A DNA stretch of 58,334 bases from an uncultured Prevotella sp. (GTDB lineage: Bacteria > Bacteroidota > Bacteroidia > Bacteroidales > Bacteroidaceae): NCBI GenBank assembly GCA_900314935.1, contig OMXE01000020.1, forward strand, positions 1-58,334, written 5' to 3'. The notes under the pieces were generated by a model that was not told the DNA's origin, made no database searches, and saw only the letters and a program-made list of their open reading frames with translations. The position numbers were made by a program, and so were the translations under genes. This document shows, piece after piece, positions 24,122 through 33,475 of this stretch (the first letter of the stretch is position 1; each line of letters begins with the position of its first letter).

Positions 24122-26524
24122 CTACCCTATGACCTTGTATTTGGCAAATTTCAACAGCAACTGTTTGGTGCCCGCATGACGGAACTGGACAGTTGCTTTT
24201 GTATTCTCACCAGTTCCCTCTACCTTGACAACGGTGCCCACACCAAAGCGCTCGTGCTCGATGGTGTTTCCTTCGACAAGCGGTGCCTTTCCACCTGCAG
24301 GAGCAGAAGCACCAGACGACTTACCCACCACATCGGATACCCGTCTGAGATTCCCTCCTGCCGCCGTGAATGTGCGTTTGAAACGATTAGAGAACGGATC
24401 TGTAGGTGCATCCTCATGATGACCGGCAATGCGCGGCTTGGGGTCGGCCTTGAACTGGGAAGCCACAGGATTGGCATTCTGCCAGCGACGCCCATCGGAA
24501 TAGCCACCAAAGGGTTTCCTTGAAGGCGTGTCAAACAGTCCGCCGCCCACCTCCTCCTCAACCTTCAGAAGGTTAGGATCGATATCGTACACAAATCTGC
24601 TGGGCGTGTCGAACTCCATCTTTCCGTAGCGCCAGCGGTTCTTGGCACAGGTAAGGATACAGTGTTTCTCAGCACGTGTGATGGCCACGTATAGCAACCG
24701 TCGCTCCTCTTCCAGCTCGCGCTTGGAGGTGGTGCTCAGCGGACTGGGGAAGATATTCTCTTCCAAGCCCACCACAAACACAGTTGGAAACTCCAAGCCC
24801 TTGGCGCTATGAACGGTCATCAGTGTTACACGCTGCGCATTTCCCGTCTCGTCATCACTGTCCAGATCAGTCATCAGCGACACCTCCTGCAGGAAGTCCG
24901 TCAATGACACCTCCTGCTCCAATCCTTCCTCCCTACGCCCTTGCACAAAGTCCTGCATACCGCTGAGGAATTCCTCCAGGTTCTCCTGTCGTGCTAAAGC
25001 CTCCGGCGAAGTGTCACCATATAAGTCGGCTGAGATCCCACTGACCTTGATAATCTCCGATCCCAACTCATAAGCATCCGTAGTAGTCATCTTCTCCATG
25101 AAGCTACTGATCATTTCACAGAAATGCTGCAGCTTGGTCTGTGTTCCCTTGTTCACATCCAGTTGGTACTGAACAGGGTGGCATATCACGTTCCACAGAC
25201 TGGTTTGGTTATTCATCGCGCACGCAGCGATCTTCCCCACGGTAGTATCACCGATTCCCCTTGCCGGGTAGTTGATGATACGTTTCACCGCCTCCTCGTC
25301 ATCAGGATTGGCCACCACGCGGAAATAGGCAATGATATCCTTGATCTCCTTGCGCTGGTAGAAACTCAGTCCGCCATATATTCTATAAGGTATGTTCTCC
25401 TTACGGAACACCTCCTCGAAACTACGACTCTGGGCGTTGGTACGATAAAGAATGGCGAAGTCGCTATAGGCCGCCTTCTCCTCGCGCCTGATGCGCTTGA
25501 TGTCGTTACATACAATGATTGCCTCCTCCTTGTCGCTGTAGGCAGGCTTGAAGATCAGTCGTTCACCTTGATCGTTCTGACTATACACATCCTTGTGTAT
25601 CTGTCGTTCATTCTTCCTGATCAGACTGTTTGCTGCCTGTACGATATATTGTGTACTGCGGTAGTTCTGTTCCAGTTTGAACAGCTTGGTACCATCGTAT
25701 ATCTGCTGGAAATCAAGGATATTGTCGATGTTCGCACCGCGGAATCCATAGATGCTCTGTGCATCATCCCCCACCACGCAAACATGTTGATGCTCACGCG
25801 TGAGCTGATAGACGATGCGCTGTTGTACCGAGTTCGTATCCTGATACTCGTCAACCAGTACGAAACGGAAACGCTCAGCATACTGCTGTCGCACCTCCTC
25901 ATGTTCATTGAACAGTGTGTACGTCTGCGTAAGCAGGTCGTCAAAGTCCATGGCGTTCGCCTGTCTGCACCGTGCGCAGTAGGCGGAATAGATGGCACTG
26001 ATAGCCGGCATCCTTGCCTCGCGGTCGTGCTGTAACGCATCCTTGTCGTTGGCATAGAGATCAGGCAGTATCAGATGGTTCTTCGCCATGCTGATACGAT
26101 GGTGCACCGTGGCCGGCTTATACACCTTATCGTCGAGATTCATCTCTTTGATGATACTCTTGATTAAAGAACGACTATCGCTCTCATCGTAAATCGTGAA
26201 GTTGGAAGAATAGCCGATGCGCTCAGCCTCCCTTCTCAGGATCCTTGAGAAAATGCTATGGAACGTTCCCATATAGAGGTAACGGGCGGTCTGCTCCCCC
26301 ACCAGTTGTCCTATACGGTTTCTCATCTCCTTGGCCGCCTTATTGGTAAAGGTCAGCGCCAAGATGTTCCATGGCATCATCCCCCGCTCCAGCAGGTACG
26401 CTATCTTGTAGGTCAGCACGCGCGTCTTTCCCGATCCGGCACCGGCAATCACCAGTGACGGACCGTCGATATATTCCACCGCCTTGCGTTGACTCTCATT
26501 CAAGTCACAATTTTCAAGTTCCAA
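24122..26524 (-). CDS. uvrD: UvrD/PcrA-type superfamily 1 DNA helicase
   Basis: An 800-residue 3'-5' DNA helicase for nucleotide excision repair, mismatch repair and clearing proteins from DNA. Walker A is GAGSGKT (residues 28-34) and motif II is DEYQDTN. GFRGANIDNIL, LEQNYRST, TLMTVHSAKGLEFP and VAITRAEK are further SF1 motifs. The C-terminal tail has a Tudor-like fold region (EHERFGVGTVVKVEG) as in PcrA. The only fitting start is TTG at 26524 (or 26503), inside a heptanucleotide repeat; a stop codon lies two codons upstream. It follows mtgA by 100 bases. Confidence 0.92.
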   Translation of the reverse strand: MELENCDLNESQRKAVEYIDGPSLVIAGAGSGKTRVLTYKIAYLLERGMMPWNILALTFTNKAAKEMRNRIGQLVGEQTARYLYMGTFHSIFSRILRREAERIGYSSNFTIYDESDSRSLIKSIIKEMNLDDKVYKPATVHHRISMAKNHLILPDLYANDKDALQHDREARMPAISAIYSAYCARCRQANAMDFDDLLTQTYTLFNEHEEVRQQYAERFRFVLVDEYQDTNSVQQRIVYQLTREHQHVCVVGDDAQSIYGFRGANIDNILDFQQIYDGTKLFKLEQNYRSTQYIVQAANSLIRKNERQIHKDVYSQNDQGERLIFKPAYSDKEEAIIVCNDIKRIRREEKAAYSDFAILYRTNAQSRSFEEVFRKENIPYRIYGGLSFYQRKEIKDIIAYFRVVANPDDEEAVKRIINYPARGIGDTTVGKIAACAMNNQTSLWNVICHPVQYQLDVNKGTQTKLQHFCEMISSFMEKMTTTDAYELGSEIIKVSGISADLYGDTSPEALARQENLEEFLSGMQDFVQGRREEGLEQEVSLTDFLQEVSLMTDLDSDDETGNAQRVTLMTVHSAKGLEFPTVFVVGLEENIFPSPLSTTSKRELEEERRLLYVAITRAEKHCILTCAKNRWRYGKMEFDTPSRFVYDIDPNLLKVEEEVGGGLFDTPSRKPFGGYSDGRRWQNANPVASQFKADPKPRIAGHHEDAPTDPFSNRFKRTFTAAGGNLRRVSDVVGKSSGASAPAGGKAPLVEGNTIEHERFGVGTVVKVEGTGENTKATVQFRHAGTKQLLLKFAKYKVIG

Positions 26525-26533
26525 GTTTCAAGT
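26499..26533. repeat. Heptanucleotide array covering the uvrD start
   Basis: Five 7-base units on the minus strand (ACTTGAA, ACTTGGA, ACTTGAA, AATTGTG, ACTTGAA). Both candidate TTG start codons of uvrD lie inside it, so residues 1-9 are repeat-encoded. Confidence 0.8.
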
Positions 26534-26624
26534 ATGATTTGTCAATTATCAATTTTAACTACGTTGACTTTTGTCACGACTCGGCCAATCAAGTAAACTA
26601 ATTGGCTCTCGCTGTTCCCAAAGT

Positions 26625-27362
26625 TCAATTCTTATATATCCCTCCATCCACCGTGCTCGGATCAACAACCTGCCCTTCCTTTGGCAGAATCGGTATAAAC
26701 TTCATCTGTTTCATAATAGCATACTTGCGTTTCACCATGTAGTCGGAAGGATACTTCGACGAGTACACCCTTGGATTAGGCAGGGTGGCCGCTATCAAGG
26801 CGCAGTTGGCACGGGTGAGTTCCTTGGCAGAACAGTTGAAATGCTCATTTGCCACCGCCTCCACACCATAGATACCATCCCCCATCTCTATCGAGTTCAG
26901 ATAAACCTCCATGATGCGCTGCTTGCTCCACATCAGTTCGATGAGTACCGTGAAATACGCCTCCAAGCCCTTGCGCACCCAAGTACGACCCGGCCATAGG
27001 AACACGTTCTTGGCAGTCTGCTGACTGATGGTGCTGGCGCCTAACATCCGCTTGCCCGTCTTGTTCCGCTTGGTGGCCTTCTCGATAGCCTTGTAGTCGA
27101 AACCATGATGTTTCAGGAACCGCTGGTCTTCACTAGCCATCACCGCCACAGGCATGCTGGGTGACATCTTCTCCAACGACACCCAGTGGTGCTTGAGTTT
27201 CAGGTCCTTCCCCTCCTTATGCTGCTCAGCCAGACGGATGAACATCAGAGGGGTGAAGTACACAGGAACAAACCTAAGCACTATTACAGAAAGAATGGTG
27301 GAGGCAAAGAATGCCACCACCATCCATTGAATAAGTTTTCTTATACCTTTAATGATCTTCAT
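26625..27362 (-). CDS. mtgA: Monofunctional peptidoglycan glycosyltransferase
   Basis: A 245-residue GT51 enzyme that polymerises lipid II into glycan strands in the periplasm. A single N-terminal membrane helix (WMVVAFFASTILSVIVLRFV, about residues 13-32) anchors it. The catalytic Glu78 is in VMASEDQRFLKHHGFD, and the second conserved region is GASTISQQTAKNVFLWPGR, with YLNSIEMGDGIYG later. No transpeptidase domain follows, which fits MtgA. Its start codon overlaps the stop of the upstream OmpA-like gene by one base (TAATG), indicating translational coupling. Confidence 0.93.
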   Translation of the reverse strand: MKIIKGIRKLIQWMVVAFFASTILSVIVLRFVPVYFTPLMFIRLAEQHKEGKDLKLKHHWVSLEKMSPSMPVAVMASEDQRFLKHHGFDYKAIEKATKRNKTGKRMLGASTISQQTAKNVFLWPGRTWVRKGLEAYFTVLIELMWSKQRIMEVYLNSIEMGDGIYGVEAVANEHFNCSAKELTRANCALIAATLPNPRVYSSKYPSDYMVKRKYAIMKQMKFIPILPKEGQVVDPSTVDGGIYKN

Positions 27363-28081
27363 TACTGGAGTGTGCCATTGTTAGCGGCGTCGATCATTGC
27401 CTGGCTCGGGAAGAGGTAAACCTCTACACGACGGTTCTGCTGACGACCAGCTGCAGTTGAGTTGTCGGCAACGGGATCAGACTCGCCGAGACCCTCAACA
27501 CTCTTGATCTGGCTGCTGCTCACACCCTGACCATTGAGGTACTTCTGTACGCTCTGGGCACGCTGCAGAGACAGAGCCTCGTTCTTCTGAGCGCTCTGAG
27601 CAGCTGTAGAATTCTTCCAGCCCTGGTTGTCGGTGTAACCCTTGATGGCAACGTCAGCATCGTTGTTCTGCTTCAGCACATTAGCAAACTCTGTCAGAGA
27701 GTTCTTGGCAGCAGCCTGCAGTGTAGAGCTGCTTGACGGGAACAGAATACCAGAATCGAAGGTAACCTTCACAGCCATGGTCTGACCATTAGCATCGGTG
27801 ATACCCTCAACCTTTGCATTCTCAACGGCAGCGGCAGCAGCCTTTGCCTTATCCATCTTCTTACCAATCAGCACACCAGCGGTTGCACCAACAGCTGTAC
27901 CGATAGCAGCACCAATAGCTGTGCTCTTTGTGTTATGACCGATTACCTGGCCAAGGATTCCACCTAAGGCAGCACCACCGGCACCACCAAAAATACCACC
28001 TTTAGCAGTGTTGTTCATACCACAACCTGCTAACAGAAACATGGAACAAAGTCCCAGAACAGATACTTTTAAATTCTTCAT
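27362..28081 (-). CDS. OmpA family lipoprotein with glycine zipper
   Basis: A 239-residue outer-membrane lipoprotein. The signal (KNLKVSVLGLCSMFLLAGC) ends in Cys20. A glycine-zipper segment (about residues 30-75, GGAGGAALGGILG and GAAIGTAVGATAGVLIG) is followed by a linker and an OmpA peptidoglycan-binding domain (about 110-235) with IKGYTDNQGW, LSLQRAQSVQKYL and GLGESDPVADNSTAAGRQQNRRVE. It likely tethers the outer membrane to peptidoglycan, which fits its coupling to mtgA. A minus-strand TATCTTTG at 28137-28144 is the likely promoter. Confidence 0.93.
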   Translation of the reverse strand: MKNLKVSVLGLCSMFLLAGCGMNNTAKGGIFGGAGGAALGGILGQVIGHNTKSTAIGAAIGTAVGATAGVLIGKKMDKAKAAAAAVENAKVEGITDANGQTMAVKVTFDSGILFPSSSSTLQAAAKNSLTEFANVLKQNNDADVAIKGYTDNQGWKNSTAAQSAQKNEALSLQRAQSVQKYLNGQGVSSSQIKSVEGLGESDPVADNSTAAGRQQNRRVEVYLFPSQAMIDAANNGTLQ

Positions 28082-28136
28082 GTCTTTAAGTTTTTTAGTT
28101 TAAAAATGAGTGTCTGTAATTTCTACTTTATCGTTG

Positions 28137-28144
28137 CAAAGATA
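28137..28144 (-). promoter_or_regulatory. Putative -7 element for the ompA-mtgA transcript
   Basis: TATCTTTG on the minus strand, 55 bases upstream of the start at 28081. A TTGG about 20 bases further upstream could be the -33 element. Confidence 0.55.
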
Positions 28145-28239
28145 ATGGAAATTTCTGAATTACCAAGAAAAATAAGTATTTTTTATACTTAGAACCGATA
28201 AGAATCGGGTAGAACGAATGGATTTCGCTTTTTTTTTCG

Positions 28240-28247
28240 TATTTTTG
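28240..28247 (+). promoter_or_regulatory. Putative -7 element for proS
   Basis: TATTTTTG, 20 bases upstream of the ATG at 28268, after a run of T. No clear -33 element was found. Confidence 0.45.
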
Positions 28248-28267
28248 CAGCCGAAAATTGAAACAAT

Positions 28268-29749
28268 ATGGCAAAAGAACTAAAAGAATTGACAAAACGT
28301 GCCGACAACTATAGTCAGTGGTACAACGACCTGATCGTAAAGGCCGACCTCGCTGAGCAGTCGGCTGTGCGCGGCTGTATGGTCATCAAACCCTATGGCT
28401 ACGCTATCTGGGAGAAGATGCAGCATCAGCTTGACCTGATGTTCAAGGAGACAGGTGCACAGAATGCCTACTTCCCCCTGCTCATCCCCAAGTCGTTCCT
28501 CTCCAAAGAGGCAGAGCATGTAGAAGGCTTTGCCAAGGAATGCGCAGTGGTGACCCACTATCGTTTGAAGGCTACTGAAGATAAGAGTGGTGTGGTGGTT
28601 GATCCCGCTGCCAAGTTGGAGGAAGAATTGATTATCCGTCCTACCAGCGAGACCATCATCTGGAACACATATAAGAACTGGATCCAGTCGTGGCGCGACC
28701 TGCCCCTGATGTGTAACCAGTGGTGCAACGTGATGCGCTGGGAGATGCGTACACGTCCTTTCCTCCGCACCAGTGAGTTCCTCTGGCAGGAAGGTCATAC
28801 GGCTCATGCCACCCGTGAGGAGGCTGAGGAGGAAGCACAGAAGATGCTGAAGGTGTATGCCAAGTTCGCAGAGGAATGGATGGCTGTTCCCGTTGTACAG
28901 GGTGTGAAGAGCGAGACCGAGCGTTTCGCCGGTGCCCTCGACACCTACACCATCGAGGCCATGATGCAGGATGGTAAGGCTCTGCAGAGCGGTACATCGC
29001 ATTTCCTCGGACAGAACTTTGCAAAGGCATTCGAAGTGACTTATCTGAACAAGGACAATAAGCCTGAATATGTGTGGGCCACATCTTGGGGTGTATCCAC
29101 CCGACTCATTGGTGCGCTGATCATGACGCACAGTGATGATAACGGACTCGTTCTGCCGCCGCGCCTCGCTCCTATCCAGGTGGTTATCGTTCCTATCACG
29201 AAGGGGGTCGACCAGCTGGCAGGTATCAGCGAGCGACTGCAGCCTGTCATCAACGAGTTGCGTCAGGCAGGTATCACCGTGAAGTATGATGATGCCGACA
29301 ACAAACGTCCGGGCTTTAAGTTCGCCGACTATGAACTCAAGGGTGTTCCTGTACGTCTCGTTATGGGCGGTCGTGACTTGGAGAACGGCACCATCGAGGT
29401 GATGCGCCGTGATACACTAGAGAAGGAGACCCGTCCTATTGAAGGTATCGTACAGTATGTGGAGCAGCTCCTGGAGGATATCCAGCAGAATATCTTCAAG
29501 AAGGCCAAGGACTACCGCGATGCACGTATCTACGAGTGCGACAACTACGAGGAGTTCAAGGAGCGCGTGAAAGACGGCGGCTTCTTCCTCTGCCACTGGG
29601 ACGGTACTGCCGAGACCGAGGCACAGATCAAGGAAGAGACTCAGGCTACCATCCGCTGCGTGCCCTTTGGCGTTGAGCAGACTCCCGGCACCGATATGGT
29701 ATCAGGCAAACCTGCCAAGTACCGCGTGATTATCGCCCGCAGCTATTAA
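28268..29749 (+). CDS. proS: Prolyl-tRNA synthetase, archaeal/eukaryotic-type
   Basis: A 493-residue class II synthetase that charges tRNA-Pro. It is the short form without the bacterial editing insertion. Motif 1 lies in [11 protein letters not shown], motif 2 in [25 protein letters not shown], and motif 3 with [13 protein letters not shown] and [20 protein letters not shown]. An anticodon-binding domain (PIQVVIVPI) and the C-terminal domain ending in Tyr (VIIARSY) follow. The length is typical for this type, which is normal in Bacteroidetes. It is a single-gene unit with its own terminator. Confidence 0.95.
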   Translation: MAKELKELTKRADNYSQWYNDLIVKADLAEQSAVRGCMVIKPYGYAIWEKMQHQLDLMFKETGAQNAYFPLLIPKSFLSKEAEHVEGFAKECAVVTHYRLKATEDKSGVVVDPAAKLEEELIIRPTSETIIWNTYKNWIQSWRDLPLMCNQWCNVMRWEMRTRPFLRTSEFLWQEGHTAHATREEAEEEAQKMLKVYAKFAEEWMAVPVVQGVKSETERFAGALDTYTIEAMMQDGKALQSGTSHFLGQNFAKAFEVTYLNKDNKPEYVWATSWGVSTRLIGALIMTHSDDNGLVLPPRLAPIQVVIVPITKGVDQLAGISERLQPVINELRQAGITVKYDDADNKRPGFKFADYELKGVPVRLVMGGRDLENGTIEVMRRDTLEKETRPIEGIVQYVEQLLEDIQQNIFKKAKDYRDARIYECDNYEEFKERVKDGGFFLCHWDGTAETEAQIKEETQATIRCVPFGVEQTPGTDMVSGKPAKYRVIIARSY

Positions 29750-29782
29750 GATTATAATAAGGTACACGTACTTTTACATAAT

Positions 29783-29814
29783 GAGGATGCCCCGTGAAGC
29801 ATCCTCTTTTTTTG
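29783..29814 (+). terminator. Rho-independent terminator of proS
   Basis: GAGGATGC pairs with GCATCCTC over CCCGTGAA and is followed by TTTTTTT. Confidence 0.9.
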
Positions 29815-29833
29815 TTGTTGAAAACAAATAAAA

Positions 29834-29857
29834 CGAGGGTGAGAAAACTCACCCTCG
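29834..29857 (-). terminator. Terminator of the foldase gene
   Basis: CGAGGGTGAG pairs with CTCACCCTCG over a four-base loop. On the minus strand it is followed by TTTTATTTGTTTT. Confidence 0.8.
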
Positions 29858-29887
29858 TTTGTTGTATGTTTGTAGCACTATTCTTTC

Positions 29888-32035
29888 TTAGAAGAACAGA
29901 TAGCGATTGTCGGTGATATTAGCCTTCATGATGAGTTCCTGCATGAAGTTACCAGCACGCTGCAAGGCCTTCTGCTGAGCCTGCTGCTCGTACTTCTTTG
30001 CATCGTACTTACTGTCGGCACGACGAGTCTGGTCGAGCACCTGTACGAAGTAGATACCTGCATTACCCTTGATGGGTCGCGGACAGAAAGCACCCTTCTT
30101 GGTACCTGCCACAGCACCGCTCAGTGCAGGCTCACTGGCACCAGTCTCCTGTACGAAGGCAGGAGCTGCGAAGGTGATCTGGTCTACGCGTACCACCTGT
30201 CCACCCTTATTACGGGCATCGGCCATGTTCTTTACGTTCTTCACGTCGGCAAGAATCTTCTCAGCCTTCTTGTCCTTCAGCACCTCAGACTTGAGGTAGT
30301 TCTTCAGGTCCTCGTTCTTCTCATAGCTCAGATAACCCTTGCCATTGATGTTGTTGAGGGCCACCACCAAGAGGTGGTCGTTGTTGCCGCACTCATACAG
30401 CGGTGATACACTACCCTGCTTACCTTCGAATGTCCACTTCAAAGCATCGCGTGTGGCGGGGATTCCGGCGATGTAATGCTCTGAGTTGCGCACGCCCTGA
30501 CGATCCTGAACCTGATAGCCGTACTTGGCAGCATTCTTCTGAAGGTCGTCTAAGGTCTGACTCTCGCTAACGAACTGAGAGAACTTGTTATATGCTGCGT
30601 TGTAAGTATCCTTAGAGAAATCGATGGTCTTCTTGATAACAGCTGCCACATACTTCGTGTTCATACCTGTACGACCTGTTACCTGAACGATGACGTTACC
30701 GTTGGTCATCTCAAGGTTATTGAGGGCGTTAACGGCCGCAGTGTTCAAGGTATTGATATACTTACGGGTATCAGCATCCATAGAAGGAGCAGACTCGTAC
30801 TCACGACTGGTCATCCAAGTCTTCTGACCGGTCTGACCGTATTTCTTGGCAAGTGCCTCGAAGTCGGCACCACCCTGCAGAGCCTGATAGATACTATCGG
30901 CTGCCTTGCGGGTATCAGAAAGCTCAGGACGAGCCACCTGGATGATACGGAACTCGATAGAGTCGGCCAACTGCTGCTTAGAGAACAGTTTTACCACGTT
31001 CAGTGTGTTATCCTCTTTGTTCTCGATGGCAGCAGATGTGCTACCTACTGACAGAGAGTCAAGACGTGCTGCAATATCGCGCGGGAAAGCAGAACGTGTG
31101 AGAGGAACACCGAGATAAGGAACAAGTGAAGCACTCTTACGGATGATCTCAGTAGGATCATCAGCGGTAACCAGCTGGTCACGCAGCTCCTGGATGCTCT
31201 TGTCGATAGCTGCACGGTCGGCAGCAGAAGCTTTAACCTGCAGATCCACGAACTTGATGTCGCGTGTCTCCTCTACCTGACGGAAGCGTGACTTCATCTC
31301 CTCGTACTTAGCCTTGATATCAGCATCGGTCACTTCCACCTTATTGTCGTTGATCTTACTGTAGGGGAAGGCAACGAGGTTCACAGAGTTCTCAAGTGTC
31401 TCGTCAGTATATGCTTGCTGAGCCTCGATGGGGTTAGAGATGAGACAAGCACCCAGCAATGCCTGATACTTTTGCGCCAGCAGCTGCTGACGGATGTTCT
31501 TCTCGAGGAACGTCCAATAGTTATAAAGACTGCGATACTGCTCAGCCATCTGAGCATCGGTCTTCTTGGCCTTGTCATACTCAGCCAGGAACTGTTTCAG
31601 TGAATTAGCATCGAAGCGACCCGTCTGCTGGTTCACGAACGGTGTCTGCAACAGCATGGGGTTCGTACCCTCCTGAAGCATCTGCTGCATCTCCTCATCT
31701 GTTACGGTGAGACCCAGTTTCTCGGCTTCAGCACCGATGACCGTATTCTGAATGAACTGGTTCCAGACCATATCTTTCACCTGATTAGCCTCAGCATCGG
31801 TGAGGTTGTCACGACCCTGAGTCATCTTGATGACGTCTGTGTATTCATCGACAAGATTCTGGAATTCCTGTACATCGATTTTTTTACCTAACACTTCGCC
31901 TACGCGCTGACGCTCCTGGTTCTTGAGAGAGTCACAAGAGCGGAACAGTTCCTCGGCAATGAATGCGAAAAGGGCCAATCCGATTACCGTTACAAGGACC
32001 GGACCCCAGCTTCTGATTTTTCCAATTGCTGCCAT
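29888..32035 (-). CDS. SurA/PpiD-like peptidyl-prolyl isomerase, membrane-anchored foldase
   Basis: A 715-residue periplasmic chaperone with one N-terminal membrane helix (SWGPVLVTVIGLALFAFIAEELF, about residues 9-31). The SurA-N-like chaperone region spans about 40-230, beginning GEVLGKKIDVQEFQNLVDEY. A parvulin-type segment spans about 345-450, with EFRIIQVARPELSDTRKAADSIYQALQGGADFEALAKKYGQ, and the C-terminal half holds further folding-helper sequence ending ANITDNRYLFF. The layout matches PpiD. It should help outer-membrane proteins fold after export through Sec. Confidence 0.9.
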   Translation of the reverse strand: MAAIGKIRSWGPVLVTVIGLALFAFIAEELFRSCDSLKNQERQRVGEVLGKKIDVQEFQNLVDEYTDVIKMTQGRDNLTDAEANQVKDMVWNQFIQNTVIGAEAEKLGLTVTDEEMQQMLQEGTNPMLLQTPFVNQQTGRFDANSLKQFLAEYDKAKKTDAQMAEQYRSLYNYWTFLEKNIRQQLLAQKYQALLGACLISNPIEAQQAYTDETLENSVNLVAFPYSKINDNKVEVTDADIKAKYEEMKSRFRQVEETRDIKFVDLQVKASAADRAAIDKSIQELRDQLVTADDPTEIIRKSASLVPYLGVPLTRSAFPRDIAARLDSLSVGSTSAAIENKEDNTLNVVKLFSKQQLADSIEFRIIQVARPELSDTRKAADSIYQALQGGADFEALAKKYGQTGQKTWMTSREYESAPSMDADTRKYINTLNTAAVNALNNLEMTNGNVIVQVTGRTGMNTKYVAAVIKKTIDFSKDTYNAAYNKFSQFVSESQTLDDLQKNAAKYGYQVQDRQGVRNSEHYIAGIPATRDALKWTFEGKQGSVSPLYECGNNDHLLVVALNNINGKGYLSYEKNEDLKNYLKSEVLKDKKAEKILADVKNVKNMADARNKGGQVVRVDQITFAAPAFVQETGASEPALSGAVAGTKKGAFCPRPIKGNAGIYFVQVLDQTRRADSKYDAKKYEQQAQQKALQRAGNFMQELIMKANITDNRYLFF

Positions 32036-32120
32036 TTCTTATTATTGTTTTATTGTTATTATTCTCTTTTCATCCCTCCTAAAAGGAGGGGGTTCTCTGC
32101 GGATTACCGCTAACAGCCGA

Positions 32121-32128
32121 CAAAATTA
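32121..32128 (-). promoter_or_regulatory. Putative -7 element for the foldase gene
   Basis: TAATTTTG on the minus strand, 85 bases upstream of the start at 32035. Weaker than the consensus boxes, and readthrough from the upstream genes is also possible. Confidence 0.35.
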
Positions 32129-32174
32129 CAAAAAATCTGTCAATTACTTGCAAGAATCTTGTAAAAAAGTTGAA

Positions 32175-33470
32175 TTATTCAATCACTTTCAGTTTCACCA
32201 GCTCGATTTTGGTCTGAGTATTCTTGACGATACGGAACTCAAAGTGCCCAATCTTCACTACCTCGTTCAGTTTGGGGAAACTCTGGTAGTCATGCAGGAT
32301 CAGACCGCCAACCGTCATATATTCCTCACTCTCAGGCAGGTCGAGGTCGAACAACTCATTCACCTTATCGATCTCAAGTCGTGCCGATAACAGATACTCA
32401 TGATCGCCTATCTGCTTAGCGGTGTAGTTGGAATTATCGTGTTCATCCTCGATATCGCCGAAGATCTCTTCCACGATATCCTCGAGCGAAACGATGCCGC
32501 TGGTGCCGCCGAACTCATCCACCACGATACCCAGTGATTTCTTCTGTTGCAGGAACATCTGCATCATCTTTCGGGCGGTCATGGTTTCAGGCACGAAGGG
32601 CATCTCACGGATCAGAGATGCCAGATTCCACGGTTGTTTGCCTTGGTCGGGCTGTCCCATCACGCGGAACATATCCGAAGAATGCACATAACCGATGATA
32701 TGGTCGATATCCTCATGATATACAATGATCTTCGACTTACCGTTCTCCACGAAGGCTGCCATCAGATCGTCGGCAGAACAGTTATCTTCCACCGCACAGA
32801 TCTCCGTTCGCGGCACCATGCAATCTCGCACCTTCGTATCGGCAAAGTCGAGCGCGTTCTGGAAGATCTTCACCTCATCCTCAATCTTCTCATCATCACC
32901 CGCCTTCTCGATAGACGACTGTACCCAATAGTCGAGATCCACCTTGGTGAACCCCTCATCCTGTCCTTCCTTCCGCACCTTTATCCCCAGGATACGCAAC
33001 AACAACTTCGACAGGAAGGTACAGAAACGCGATATCGGCCACAGCAGGATATAACAGATGAAGGCCGGGAAAGCAAAAACAGTAAGCAAACGGTTGGGAT
33101 TGCTCTTGAACAGTGCCTTCGGCAGGAACTCACCGGTAAAGAGCACGATGAGTGTAGAGAGAATGGTATCGGCAGGAACGGTAAAGGCCGCGTCGAAACC
33201 TCGGAAGATGGTATTATCAAAGAATTTCGCGATAAGTATACCATATACCACCAAAGCGATATTGTTACCCACCAACATCGCGCTGACGAAGTTGTTGGGA
33301 TGACGGTAGAACACACTGAGGGGTCGTGCGGCAAAACCCGCCTTGTCCTTGTCTACCTCTGCCTGCATACGGTTACTGGACACAAAGGCGATCTCCATTC
33401 CTGAGAAGAAGGCGGAGAACACCATGGCTACCAGGATGCCGATAACGAGTGGTAAATCTATTTCAGACAT
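32175..33470 (-). CDS. CNNM/CorC-like membrane protein with CBS domains (hemolysin family)
   Basis: A 431-residue protein. The N-terminal DUF21 membrane domain has about four helices (VIGILVAMVFSAFFSGMEIAF at the start). Two CBS domains lie at about 200-335 (VRDCMVPRTEICAVED and MTARKMMQMFLQQKKSLGIVVDEFGGTSGIVSLEDIVEEIFGDI), and a CorC_HlyC transporter-associated domain spans about 350-430. Homologues are linked to magnesium/cobalt handling, and a relative, GldE, to gliding. Here the gene sits between lptC and the foldase gene, five bases after lptC, suggesting an envelope-biogenesis operon. Confidence 0.92.
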   Translation of the reverse strand: MSEIDLPLVIGILVAMVFSAFFSGMEIAFVSSNRMQAEVDKDKAGFAARPLSVFYRHPNNFVSAMLVGNNIALVVYGILIAKFFDNTIFRGFDAAFTVPADTILSTLIVLFTGEFLPKALFKSNPNRLLTVFAFPAFICYILLWPISRFCTFLSKLLLRILGIKVRKEGQDEGFTKVDLDYWVQSSIEKAGDDEKIEDEVKIFQNALDFADTKVRDCMVPRTEICAVEDNCSADDLMAAFVENGKSKIIVYHEDIDHIIGYVHSSDMFRVMGQPDQGKQPWNLASLIREMPFVPETMTARKMMQMFLQQKKSLGIVVDEFGGTSGIVSLEDIVEEIFGDIEDEHDNSNYTAKQIGDHEYLLSARLEIDKVNELFDLDLPESEEYMTVGGLILHDYQSFPKLNEVVKIGHFEFRIVKNTQTKIELVKLKVIE

Positions 33471-33475
33471 GTTGA

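Noticed and set aside
25124..26035. 303-codon plus-strand frame
   Set aside because: Antisense to uvrD, whose helicase motifs are unmistakable.
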